Shown: piece by piece, positions 45,070-55,660 of the stretch | Layout: each line of letters starts with the position of its first letter | How positions within the stretch are numbered: position 1 is the stretch's first letter | Assembly: GCA_018340375.1 (NCBI GenBank) | Contig: JAFFJZ010000004.1 | Location: 37,112,001-37,176,000, forward strand | DNA length: 64,000 nt | DNA from: Gonatopus flavifemur | Lineage: Eukaryota; Arthropoda; Insecta; Hymenoptera; Dryinidae | Direction of reading: 5' to 3' | Made by a program: the position numbers and the translations under genes | Notes under the pieces: generated by a model | What the model was told of the DNA's origin: nothing | The model's input: only the letters and a program-made list of their open reading frames with translations | Database searches by the model: none

Positions 45070-48000
45070 GATGAAAGGATATCAAGGACAGGTATCAAGA
45101 ATATCCCCCTGGAAGACCCGCAATCATCCCATGGGGAGGACCTGCGGAGGTTTGAAATGACTTGAGGAGATACCTGACATTCTGGAAGCTGACTTCTTGG
45201 GCATTGTCGAAACTTGGCAGACAACATATCCAGCGCTGTCACACCCAGCGGATCAGAGACAGGTTTTATTGCGTAGTAAGTAATGCAATCAAAGTTGGAA
45301 ACATAGGGAGACCCAGCGGAGGTTCATTACTATTAGTTACTAAGAACTTATCAAAGCCTGAAATTAGTGATATTAATAGTAACTGAATGTTTGTAAGGGT
45401 TAAAATCGGAGTCAAGCACTTGATTATTGGCATTGCATATTTTAAACCTCCATCTGAGTTATTTAATGATTTGAATCTCCTTCAGTCCTGTATTATAGAA
45501 ATTTCCAAAAAATTCCCAAAAGATACCTTTATTTTAGCAGGTAATTCCAATGCCAGGATCAGTAACAAGAATGTTTTGCCCGATGAGTTGAAGGAACTTG
45601 TCTAGAATCACAACATCTCTCACACGATAAAATATCTAATTACAGAGGGAATTAATTCATTAGTTGACTTTATGGAGGGAAATAGCTTTTCGATGATTAA
45701 CGGTCAATCCTTTTCAGATCAACCGGCTAAATTTACACAGAGAAAATATTTCATTAAAAATGACAGTGTACCACCGGATCAGGGCGCCATATCGGTCTTT
45801 TCGGGAAAAATTACTGTGTGATTACATAGAAACACACATCAAGTTTTCTCGAAAAGACCGATATGGCGCCCTGATCCGATGGTCCACTGTAATATTTAAT
45901 GAAATATTTTCTCCGTGTACCTACGTCAGTGCTGCTGGGCGAAGTGTAATAGATCTAATTTGAATGAAAATATGCGATCTTGATGTGGTCAACGATTCGA
46001 AGGTCCTTTTTCTCCCAACGCTAACTGAACATTTCCCAGTATGGCTCAAATTCTCCTTTCTTTTTGAAAAACCACAGGTCACTTTGAATGAACGAATGAA
46101 CTCTACTGCACCTAGATTACGTTGGCAACCTGCTAGTTTGAACAGTTATTTCATTAACCTGCAATGGGCAGAGAAAATTCATTTTGATTTTGTGAACTCA
46201 GAAGTCGATGATACTTCAAGAAACCTGGTCGGAGCGATCAGGGAGGCCTGTGATGCGGTGGGTATGATCAGCAGACCGACATCTCGTCAACAAACACGCA
46301 TTTGTGAGTGGTTCAATGATGCTTGCCATGATGCTAAGCGAGCCTATACACCTCCGCTCAAAAATTCTCGTAAGTGCCAGGACGATTCCTCTACAATCGT
46401 ATTGCGGGACTCCAGACGCTCCTATAGATCTCTAGTAAAAAAGTCTGAAACATTGCATGAAGTCAACGAAAAACAGAGATCAGCGAATGTCAATAATTCG
46501 TGCGAGTTCTGGAAATGTATAAAGGAATTTAGATACAAACGTACACCAGCTAGGGTATCATTTGACGTTCGGATTCAGTTTTCCGAGTCGGTTCATCTAG
46601 CCAGAGTCTCTGACGATCTGCTTTTATATGGCGTGGATCACCCCGACTTGGATGGTGACTTTTCTCTCGGTGAACTCCAGGGAGTCTTGAGAAGATTGAA
46701 AAATCCTAAGGCCCCGGGTGTCGACGAACTTCCCAATGAGAGTGTTAAAAATTTACCCGAAAATTGGCTGCTTTATTTATTAGTTGTTTTCAATACGATC
46801 ATGAGAAGGGGGGTGGTCTCGGAGGAAGGGTCTAAAGTACTTCTATCTATGCTCCACAAAAAGGGTGATCATCCTGATCCCACTAATTATCGCAGTATTG
46901 CACTACTATCGAATGTTGCCAAGTTGTCTACCACATTATTGAGAAACCGACTTGAAAGATGGGCCGAGAAAGAGACCGTGATACCGGAATCTCAGTCTGG
47001 ATTTCATAGGAAGAGGGGTTGTAACGACAACCTGTTCACTTTTTATTCTGTCGTACAACAGCTGAGATCGGACGGCAATACTATTCATACGATAATCACA
47101 GATTCCAAAACAGCCTTCGATTTCATCTAGCACACCTCACTATGGAAAAGATTACTTTCACTTGGTGTCAGTGCAAAATATTTACGTATTGTTAAAACAC
47201 TTTATGATAAGGCGTCTGCACAGATTAAGCGAGGTAACAGTCTCTCCAGCTCTCTTGAAATTTCTGAGGGTGTTTTACAGGGGGAATTCTTGAGTCTATT
47301 ACTGTTCATTTTGATTCTGGCAGACAGAGGACTTCTTCAGAAGAAAGGTTTGGGCATTGGTGGAACGAAAGATGTGTTGCTTCTCTTGTATACAGACGAT
47401 CTTGTAATTTTCGCTAGCTCCCCGGTAGATGTGAAGAAAAAACTAAAGATCCTGGAAGAATATTGCCATGAGAATGGACTCACGGTGGACCCATCAAAAA
47501 CTAAAATTATTTCTCTTAATAGATCTGGCAATATCCGAGTAGCTCGGAAACAAATCTTTGTTCACGGTGAGGAGCGTTTTTAGCTCGTAGGCTCACTTGA
47601 CTACTCAGGCGTATCATTTAGGAGTTCGCCGTTAGGCCTTAGTCCAGCTGAAAGGGCGGTCAGAAAAGCACGCATGGCGTCGAGGGCAGTTCTTTCCATA
47701 CTCGCAAGGAGCAAATCTGATATTCGGCTTATTAAATTACGACTTTTTGATGCCATGATCCCCTTTGTCCTATTTTATGGGATCCCCATCTGGGGTATGA
47801 GATACCTTGATAAAATAGGAATTGTCCCGGTCGAATTTTTTAAGAGAGTTCTGTCACTTCCCAGAAACATCCCTGGCCACGCTATGCGCGTAGAACTCGA
47901 TTTATTACCACTCGCTTTTAAAGCAATGAAATGTAGTTGGAGCTGGCTTATACATCTTTTGGAGATGGATCACAATCGTCTGCCTAAGCTCTGTCTTATC

Positions 48001-48192
48001 CGGTTACAAGAAATAGCACTCAGACCTAACGACACGAAATTTAATTGGGTTCTTCAACTGCGCGATCTGTTGGAGAACACAGGATTTTCGAGCCTCTGGG
48101 GGGAGGCCGGTCCAAGGATTTGGAAAAGATCGGAAGAGGGGGTGTTTTGCAGTTATGAGAATTTTTTGAACGAAAACCGAAGAATAGGATAG
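45070..48192 (+). mobile_element. CR1/L2/Jockey-like non-LTR retrotransposon, endonuclease and RT, damaged
   Basis: The endonuclease start is visible as EADFLGIVETW (about 45175), continuing through KDTFILAGNSNARIS (45510) and, after a MITE, VSAAGRSVIDLI. The RT follows: LKNPKAPGVDELPNESVKN (46700), DPTNYRSIALLSNVAKL, SQSGFHRKRGCNDN, then a stop in the conserved F(D)F motif at 47128. Next come SLEISEGVLQGE and LLYTDDLVIFASS at 47380-47420, where the catalytic box is YTDD rather than YADD. A stop at 47581 precedes the thumb/C-terminal region, which runs to 48192. There an RTE copy interrupts it; the C-terminal Cys/His motif resumes at 48985. Clade assignment beyond this superfamily is not possible by eye. 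Confidence 0.85.
45736..45917. mobile_element. 182-bp CACGGAG-family MITE in the endonuclease
   Basis: CACAGAGAAAATATTTCATT and AATGAAATATTTTCTCCGTG are the ends, with TA on both sides (45734-45735 and 45918-45919). The inner arms CGGATCAGGGCGCCATATCG and CGATATGGCGCCCTGATCCG are a near-perfect palindrome. The endonuclease frame continues from one flank to the other. Confidence 0.9.
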
Positions 48193-48981
48193 GGAAAAGA
48201 AACAACATGCTTCGAGTCGGAGCGTGGAATGTTCGATCACTGAGGCAAGCGGGAAAATTAGAAAATTTGAAATGAGAAATAAATAGGTTGAATATAGACG
48301 TAATGGGGATTAGCGAAATGAGATGGCCACGAGAGGGCGATTTCTGGAGTGGGGATTATAGAATAATTCATACAGGATCAAATAACGGTCAAGCAGGTGT
48401 AGGAATTGTAATGCATGAAAGAGTAGGAAATACAATAGAAAATTAGTTGCAACATAATGAACGTGTGATGATGGTTAGAATCAGAACAAAACCGGTGGAC
48501 ACAGTCATAGTCCAAGTATACATGCCCACATCTGCATATTCGGAGGAAGATATTGAAAAAACGTACGAAGAAATAGAAGAAGTGATGGAATATGTGAAGG
48601 GAGAAGAGAATTTGATAGTGATGGGGGATTGGAATGCGGTAGTAGGACAAGGAAAAGAGGACAACATAATAGGAGATTTTGCGTTAGGGAGGAGGAACGA
48701 TAGAGGATAACGTTTAGTCGAATTTCGTGAAAATCATAAGATGGTTATTACCAACACATCATTCGAAGATCATCAAAGAAGAATTGATACTTGGAAAATG
48801 CCAGGAGATACAGCAAGATGCCAGATTGATTACATATTAGTAAAAAGAAAATTTAGGAATTAAGTGAAAAGCTGTGAAACTTATCCAGGCGCGGGTATAG
48901 ATAATGATCACAATATGTTGCTGATGAAATGTTCTCTGAAATTCAAAAGTCGTAAGACTGATTACTTCATGATGATGATGA
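48193..48981 (+). mobile_element. Internally deleted RTE-like element (endonuclease joined to 3' tail)
   Basis: The endonuclease starts at 48208 (MLRVGAWNVRSL), with GISEMRWPREGDFWSGDY, a stop, then VQVYMPTSAYSEEDIE, VMGDWNAVVGQG and QIDYILVKRKF. Straight after DNDHNMLLMKCSLKF the sequence reads CGTAAGACTGATTACTTCAT and an ATG repeat, the RTE 3' tail. The whole reverse transcriptase is therefore missing. It sits in the 3' part of the CR1/L2/Jockey-like element. GAGAATTTTTTGA (about 48158) and GAAAATTTTTTGA (about 48983) look like the target duplication. Confidence 0.8.
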
Positions 48982-49592
48982 TGAAAATTTTTTGAGAAAG
49001 CTTGATATCCAAAGCTGCAAAGGATCCTCATTCTGTCAAAATCCAGGGCTTCTGGGCGTCCACCCTGGGCGAGCGATCTCCCTAGGAACCCAGTGTCCAT
49101 TAGAGTGGCAGCGTGTAGTAGCTAACTTAAGACTAGCTTATGATCATGAATTAAGAATAATTTCAAACCAAATTACACACCAAATAAGACCGTTGGGAAT
49201 TTGTCCGATTGGTTATCTCAACGAAATTAAGGATATTTCTCATATAATGTTGCGATGTCCTTTGTACCAATTCTTCAGGAACCGATTGTTCAATGGAAAA
49301 ACGCGCACTGAGCTTCTCATGCCTGAGTCGAAGGCGGAAATTCAGATAATCTATTTGTATGTTGAGAATGCTCTATCCTTGAGATCTTTTATGTTATCTG
49401 AATAGTCCACTACTAATCACCTCTGATATTACTTAGTGGTTATTGTTATGCTTTATATAATTTTGTTATTGTAGCTGTATGTAAGAATATTCTAACATTG
49501 TATATTGTGTAAGCTGGCTCACTTTAACCCCCCTTGCTCAAAAGTGATGTAATCTCTTAGGAGCAATAAATCTATTTATGTATATTCTAATG
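48741..49592 (+). repeat. Right arm of the 850-bp inverted duplication
   Basis: Mirror of 43284-44132. In this orientation it forms a coherent element end: RTE endonuclease tail, RTE 3' end, retrotransposon C-terminal frame, and a 3' UTR with AATAAA at about 49565. This arm is therefore the likely source and the left arm the copy. Confidence 0.9.
48985..49405 (+). pseudogene. Retrotransposon C-terminal region with Cys/His motif
   Basis: Continuation of the polymerase frame after the RTE insertion. It includes PLEWQRVVANLRLAYDHEL and the knuckle-like ISHIMLRCPLYQFFRNRLF before a stop at 49405. AATAAA lies 160 bases downstream. Confidence 0.75.
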
Positions 49593-50231
49593 AGTTTCTA
49601 ATTGGAAATGAATTTAATCTCAACTAAATTCAGTTTCTCGAAAGTTGTAACAAATTTCATTTTATTCTATTTTTGTTTGGCTGTACGATGAAATCAGACT
49701 GAATTGAAAACTGTTTTTATCTTGTTTGTTGGGAATTAAGGCCAAAAGCAATTAGAACTTTTACACCGAGTGAAATAAGAACAGTAGTTGAGGAGGATAA
49801 ATTCAAGAATTTTCAGAGGATGAAAACCGTTTGAATTTTTCGACTCGGAGTATCACTGCAACAATTTTATTTTCAACAATTGCCATTCCAATTGTAATTG
49901 TGTTTTTCCAACTTCGTGGGGGACAGTATTAACTAAACAATTGAGCATAATCTACATGGAAAATGTATTGGAATCGATCCACTCAAGTTTCAACTTCATG
50001 TCATTTCCGCATATTCCCAAGTCGTAAGAATTTTGTGATATAAACCCACATAGCCATGCTTGTACTTCACATAACTACAAGGTGTTTTTAACGTAATATG
50101 AACACAAGCATGCATTATTTCCTACTTCACGTATTGTACATAAATATTGTTGTACAATTGAAGCACATATGTGGAGGAGTATCAAATCCCACAGATATGT
50201 AGCCAAACATCGCGTTGACAATTTCAATAAA
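49593..50231. other. No gene seen
   Basis: AT-rich intronic sequence without recognised repeats. Confidence 0.35.
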
Positions 50232-50500
50232 GATTCCATATGTCAGATCGAGTGTATGTAGCATCGATCTGAGCAACGTTTTGTGGGAAAATCCTCATGT
50301 AGGATCGTAGCTATGTAGCAACGCACTTATTTAGGATCAAGACACTTGTACAAAGGCATACCATATGTAGCATCAAGCATATATATTGTGAAAAAGGTTC
50401 TTATGTAGGATCGTGGCTATGCAGCAATGCACTTATGTAGGATCCAGGCATCTGTACAAAAGAATGCCATATGTAGGATCGAGCATATGTAGTGAAACGT
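50232..50500 (-). repeat. CGATCCTACATA repeat, inverted second array
   Basis: TATGTAGGATCG, CTTATGTAGGATC and TATGTAGCATCAAG words repeat here and are reverse complements of the 37190 array. GCATCTGTACAAAAGAATGC (50448-50467) matches, inverted, the right flank of the element at 37607-38848. Confidence 0.8.
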
Positions 50501-52152
50501 TACTATGTTATTAAATATTACCATTCACATATAAATTGCAGATTCGTATAATGGTCAAATCATTGATTTGACATCAGACTAAAATGACTTTCTAATTATT
50601 CAAATTTCTCTTGTTAGAAATACGGTCGCCAGCTATTTTTTGTCTTTAAGGGTAAATCAGCAAACCTTTATTTTATATTTTTATATATGCACGAAATCAA
50701 TTTAGAAAAATATGTATTTGAATTCTCCTGAATTCAAAATTTCTCAAATAGTGGTTTTGAAAAAATAACTTTTCTGAAAAAAGAATATTTATTTCAAAAA
50801 AAAATTTTTTATAAAAATTATTTTATTAATTATACAAAAAAAATTGTTTGGATACAATTTTTAATGACAATTCTTTTAATTTTTCATGTTCACGTATCGA
50901 CTTATCTGAGTTCTGTTGTCTGTCGCGTGAATGCCACAACTAACTCTACGACGATAACCACGCTCCTTATATGGGAGAGATTGCTCCATCCGAAAAATCA
51001 TGAATTCTGTGATTTTATTCTTTTTGTTTATTATGGGTTATTAGTTTCGCTCAGAACTCATCTCTGAGCATAGAAAAGCTTCAGGGCCTTGCGACCTCGA
51101 GACTTTCACATAATAGAGGCCCCTACAATCTGGAACTCCCTGATTTTCCAATATTGTTATACATCAGTTATACATAATATTCGAAAAGTTTATTCAACAG
51201 TAACATTGGATTCTCCCTGGATAACGGGCCCTAACAACTCCGTCCCGGGGCCTCCACAATTCTAAATCCGGCCTTGATCCAAACGTATAATTCCTATCAT
51301 AGAATTTGGCCCGGTTACTCATATTAGCGACTGTCGTGCAAGACAGCATTGAAAGAACATATGGTAATGATGTTTTCAACTCCGGTCTCACTAGTGTACA
51401 TAATACATTGGATACACCTTCTCTTATGTTATAATATAAAATAGATTGATCTATTCGGAGAGTAGAGAATACTGTAGTTTTGTAGTTCTAAAGTTTTGTC
51501 TATGAAGCCTACGGAACCATAAACGTGAGCTACGCAAGGATCCACAGTCTCTGCGCTCTACGTTCTTGCGTTTGGGTAAATTGTGTACATACAACCTTAA
51601 CAAAAATGCACGCACACATTTTTATATGGACGTGGAAAAACTGGTTTCCTGTCAGACGTAGGGACTTTCGATTTCTGTCAAAGAATCGATTCTTGAATCG
51701 ATTCCGAATCGGACCACAAGAATCGATTCTTCGAAAATCGATTCGAAATTTTATTTGAATTTCATCCAAATCTACACACATAATACCAATATTGTAATCA
51801 CCATGATATTGGATGATGAAAAATTATATTGAGAGCATTTAAATATCAGAAGAAGTGGCCCAAATGTTGCGCTAGCCAATTACATAAATTACATGTTGTC
51901 AACAACGTGAATTCCCTAAGTTTAAAGTAGGTTACTTCCCAAGTAGAACTAAATGTGCATTCTGACAATCTGAATATATTTGAGCAAGGCTGGAATATTC
52001 TAGAAATGTTCGAAGAATATCCTACATGGATTGGTGTTGATTAGGTTGGTTATTATTTCAATATAATCCGTTCCAATTCATATGAGGAGTATTAATTTAC
52101 ATTGTTAGTAATACATAATGTTTCTGAAAAAATATAATATTTTTTTTTATAG
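50501..52152. other. Intronic sequence, no exon recognised
   Basis: Short frames at 50864-51781 lack motifs. At 51665-51755 AATCGATTC words repeat. The final polypyrimidine tract (ATTTTTTTTTATAG) is the acceptor of the next exon. Confidence 0.4.
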
Positions 52153-52827
52153 ATTCTCAATACATCATGGTCTCCAGAGTCTTCAAAACCAAAGAAAGTA
52201 TCTAAAGTAGAATCGTTTAGAAATCGTTTTTCTAGACCTAGTAAAAGATGCACCAGTTCATTGAACAATGAAATTTCCTCGATAAATACATCTATGCAAC
52301 AGAAGGAAGACGGTTCCTGTATCGAACACTATCAACTGGAGAAGTTTCATAGTGACAGTTCGCTTAAACTGTATCATGGAAATTTCGATTGTGATAATAG
52401 AAGCAATCGCGTAGCTTTACTCCACGAGAAAAAAAGACAACTCAGTCATTCAATACAAAATCTCCAAGAAGAGGAAAAGGTGTTGGATTACATTCTGAAG
52501 AATCAAGAAATATTGAAGACTCGTGAGGGTTCGCAACTGGTCGAAGATAATTTAAACAAAACCCCTGGTAGAAATGGTGGCAGTAATGTTAGTTCTAAAC
52601 GACATATGAATCACTCCGTTACCGATCTCAGTAAAAATGATGTTCCAACCTTGGATCGTGACTGTCAACTGCATAGCATAAAAAGAAACCTCTTCGATGA
52701 TGCTGCTACTGGTGACAATGAAAATGATAGGTACGTATCGTGGAGAAATAAATATTGTTCCATGTTCACTTCATTGAAGGATAATGAAGTAAACAACTTC
52801 AAGATTTTATCATTTTTCAATAGCTGA
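52153..52827 (+). CDS. Host gene, exon C (coiled coil), unrecognised protein
   Basis: The acceptor TTTTTTTTATAG ends at 52152, in phase 0 with exon B. The frame starts ILNTSWSPESSKPKKVSKVE, then SFRNRFSRPSKR. A helical segment (ALLHEKKRQLSHSIQNLQEE, EKVLDYILKNQEIL) at about residues 85-125 of this exon suggests a coiled coil. A strong donor, ATAG|GTACGT, lies at 52731. If it is used, the gene continues beyond and the residues to the TGA at 52827 are intron; if not, the protein ends at 52827. The low-complexity end (NNFKILSFFNS) favours use of the donor. The gene and its function are unknown to me. Confidence 0.7.
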   Translation: MLNTSWSPESSKPKKVSKVESFRNRFSRPSKRCTSSLNNEISSINTSMQQKEDGSCIEHYQLEKFHSDSSLKLYHGNFDCDNRSNRVALLHEKKRQLSHSIQNLQEEEKVLDYILKNQEILKTREGSQLVEDNLNKTPGRNGGSNVSSKRHMNHSVTDLSKNDVPTLDRDCQLHSIKRNLFDDAATGDNENDRYVSWRNKYCSMFTSLKDNEVNNFKILSFFNS

Positions 52828-53196
52828 TACTTGCAATATTTGTTAGAGCCACTTATGGATAGCTAGATTTCAAATTTTCCATATAGAAATTGCACCGGGT
52901 AGCAGAATTGTGTGAACAATCTGTGACTTTCCGTGTTATCTATATGTGCCTTTATAAATTTATTTATCCTCAATCGATGGGTTACTTATTCTTTTATTAT
53001 GCCTGTAGCTCTTCGGATTCCAAAGTTCTTTTACAAAGAATAGGGGAACGCGTGTCATATACTACTAAATCAAGGAAATGGGTTGAGGAACATAGATTTA
53101 TTCAATGAATAATGAAAACGAATGTTAATAAAAAAGAAATACTTGGAACCTAAATACAATATAATACCAGACAAAATAAAGTTTTTTTTTTGTAAC
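52828..53196. other. No exon recognised
   Basis: Probable intron or 3' flank of the host gene. Confidence 0.3.
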
Positions 53197-53430
53197 ACGT
53201 GCTTTAAGAGAATACGAGCTTACCAACCGGGCACGGTTCTTTTGGCCAAATCACTTGGAACTGAATTTATGAAATAACCTCAAATTTTCAGGGATGATTC
53301 TTTGAGACATTATTTACGTCAGTAAAGTCTCAAAGAATCATCCCTGGAAATTTCAGATTATTTCACGGATTCATTTTTGAGTGATTTGGCAAAAACAACC
53401 ATGCTCTGATGGTAAACTCATATCAAAGAG
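53197..53430. mobile_element. Foldback MITE, GAGCTTACCAACCGGGCACGG ends
   Basis: The left end pairs imperfectly with CCATGCTCTGATGGTAAACTC. The inner arms are long and nearly perfect: AGGGATGATTCTTTGAGAC and GTCTCAAAGAATCATCCCT. Confidence 0.75.
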
Positions 53431-53470
53431 AAAATGAGAGGGTTCACGGGTACCTTTTCACTGATAGTAA

Positions 53471-53580
53471 ACCCTCACAGCACCACAGTCCCAGAAGAAT
53501 TCTCTGAGAATTCATAAAGAACACAATCAGTCCAATAAGAATTCTTTATGAATTCTTCTGGGACATTGGTGTTGTATGGG
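53471..53580. mobile_element. CCCACACAGCAC-family MITE
   Basis: CCTCACAGCACCACAGTCCC and GGGACATTGGTGTTGTATGGG form the ends. AGAAGAATTC and GAATTCTTCT lie next to them. Close in sequence to the copy at 9719. Confidence 0.7.
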
Positions 53581-54268
53581 AAAGTTCCACCAGCCCTCTG
53601 ACGGTTAGATCATAGAAGTTGACTGCAATTTTTTTTTTAATAGTACAAAATTGCACCTTTCTTTTGTATACTCATCAACACGTATTTGATTGACATGATT
53701 TTATGCATCTGTAAGGTAATTGTGGGTTGTATCGACCCCGTTGGTTGTATCGGCCACCCGAAGTTTGTTTCATATCGGCCACTATTTTCGTACATTTTTC
53801 TTGAATACTACGGACTTCACATAACGAACTACACAACGCAGGATAACTCTTCGATGTTTCAAGAACATAAAAGTAAAAGTTATAAATGGCTTGTATTCCT
53901 GCTTTAATAGGGAATTGTTTTTGTCAAAAAGGTGACTTGCGTCCTAAAACATAAACATTCGTCAACACAAGCGGTCTTAACCTCGAAGACTGGAAAGTAA
54001 GTAGGTACGTTTGAATAAGATATTATGATCGCTTTTGGCAATTTTTCAAATCAACATACGATGAAATAAGTCAGGCTGTTTAACATAATGCATTCTGCAA
54101 ATCATTTTTGTCATTGACAAAATGAAAGTTTCACATTAATGAAAAAATGTTTGAGTTCGCAAAACTGCCAAACCCGTTGAGTGTATCGGCCAGGTGTTGT
54201 TTTACATTTTCAACTTTGAAATGTATGTGTTTTTGGCAATTAATAAAAATCAAAACGGATAATAAAAC

Positions 54269-54424
54269 ATGTATGTTTTGAAGGCAATGGCATCTAAAAG
54301 ATTACAATATTCTATGGACGATTTGAAAAAAGCTATTGCTGCTGTGCAAAATGGATTATCAATACAACAAGCAAGCAAATCATTCAATGTTCCACGACCG
54401 ACCCTACAAGATAAAAAATTTTAA
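54269..54424 (+). CDS. Short psq-type HTH frame, transposase N-terminus remnant
   Basis: From ATG 54287 (or 54269, in frame) the sequence codes for 45 (51) residues ending in TAA at 54424. The peptide contains SMDDLKKAIAAVQNGLSIQQ and ASKSFNVPRPTLQDK. This is the pipsqueak/CENP-B-like helix-turn-helix signature: a leading acidic DLxxA(I/V) helix, then NG-x-S-x-x-x-A-S-x-x-F-x-V-P-R-x-T-L. Such domains open pogo/jerky-type transposases and pipsqueak transcription factors. No DDE domain follows, so a truncated transposase is most likely; an exon of a longer gene is less likely. TATCGGCCA words recur at 53750, 53778 and 54187 around it. Confidence 0.6.
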   Translation: MYVLKAMASKRLQYSMDDLKKAIAAVQNGLSIQQASKSFNVPRPTLQDKKF

Positions 54425-55009
54425 TGAAACTGATTGATTTTATTATGATTAAAAAAATTAGAATGCTAATAAAAAATGGAAATAGACAGCCAAATAATTC
54501 ATCCTGAATCAATAAATTTCATTATATTCCAATAAGAAATGTATTTATCGATTGCCGGCTGAGCACCCCATCTCATGGTGGCTGGAATGATCAGCAACGG
54601 GCCGATATTCGCATCATCAAAGAACCGTTCATTTTGGCGGTTACTAAAAATAAATCTGTGTATTCAGAGTTCATTTAAATGGATATTCTGTTATACTAAT
54701 GTATAAGAAATCACACTATAATCTTAAATGATTGAAATATTCAATTGAGTATTCAAAATTCTTGATGGACGAGAAAGTGTCCTTAAGTGGCCAATACAAC
54801 CCAGTGGTAACTACCTTATTGAATGCATATAATTTTTCATAATCATGAAAAAAAAGAAATGGAAAATGGAAGAGGGGGGGGGGGGGTTGTGGACCAGGTT
54901 CCGTGTTCCATCCGATAAGAGGGCACTTCAATGTTTACTATCGACATATTCGCTTGGAATTCAGCACTTTCCCCCCTAAAAATAGATCAGAAAACATCAA
55001 CTTTCCGTG
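54425..55009. other. No gene seen
   Basis: Includes a run of about ten G at 54877. No motif in the 54716-54931 antisense frame. Confidence 0.35.
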
Positions 55010-55660
55010 CAAGTGCAGAAAAAAATAGTATGTGCAACTCGGGACGAGAATTGGTGACTGCGACTCGTGTGATTGCTGCAATCACCAAGTTTTGTCAATC
55101 TTAGCACACTCTACTATTCGACGCGCATTATGAAAAGTAATATGTTTCAATTCACTCACGAAAACTAGCACTTCAAGTTATTTCGCCCCGAAGAAGAGCA
55201 TGTTTTGATTTCTGCGGTGAAAAGTAGCATGTTTGCATTCATAGTGACGAAGAGTAACACGTTATACATTTTCACCACGAAAAATACACTGTAACCTCGT
55301 AATAACGCAGCTCTCCTTCTTTCTCATTCGAACGATTCCTCTTATGTGCGGTGATGCCAGCATTTGGTCGGCTGGCAATTTTCACCCCCTCCATCACGCC
55401 CATCTGTATAGAAATCTCACACACACTATGAAGCTGCTAACAAAAGAAATTTCATTGTGTAGAGCGTGATGGAGGGGGTGAATATTGTCAGCCGACCAAA
55501 TGCATCACTGCTTATGCGTCGAAGAGAGAAGGGAAGCACCTTTATTGCGAGGTTCTAATAATAGGTTGTAATACGTTTCGGTATATTGCCGCAAAAAGTA
55601 GCATAACCAATTTCCACCAACGAAAAGCAGCACACTTCGCTTTTTCTCCTTAAAAAACAC
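55010..55660. repeat. Degenerate GAAAAGTAGCATG repeat
   Basis: Words such as GTGAAAAGTAGCATGTTT, CGAAGAGTAACACG, CGAAAACTAGCAC and CGAAAAGCAGCACAC recur about every 45 bases. The same theme, inverted, continues at 56060-56240 (GTGCTACTGTTCGTGGCGAA). The hAT-type MITE at 55349 interrupts it. Confidence 0.5.
55349..55510. mobile_element. hAT-type MITE with 8-bp duplication (7/8)
   Basis: The 162 bp element starts CGGTGATGCCAGCATTTGGT and ends ACCAAATGCATCACTG. The flanks CTTATGTG and CTTATGCG match at 7 of 8 bases. Inner arms ATTTTCACCCCCTCCATCAC and GTGATGGAGGGGGTGAATAT are inverted. Same family as 12574-12713. Confidence 0.85.

Noticed and set aside
44886..45242. 118-codon antisense frame
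   Set aside because: It is a shadow of the plus-strand endonuclease start, which carries the recognisable EADFLGIVETW motif.
33724..52827. Naming the host gene from its Arg-Trp and coiled-coil segments
   Set aside because: Several scaffold or GTPase-regulator families came to mind, but no diagnostic domain is visible, so a name would be a guess.
54876..54887. G-run as a quadruplex or telomere-like site
   Set aside because: A single homopolymer run of about ten G, as at 62730; there are no repeated G-tracts or telomeric units.
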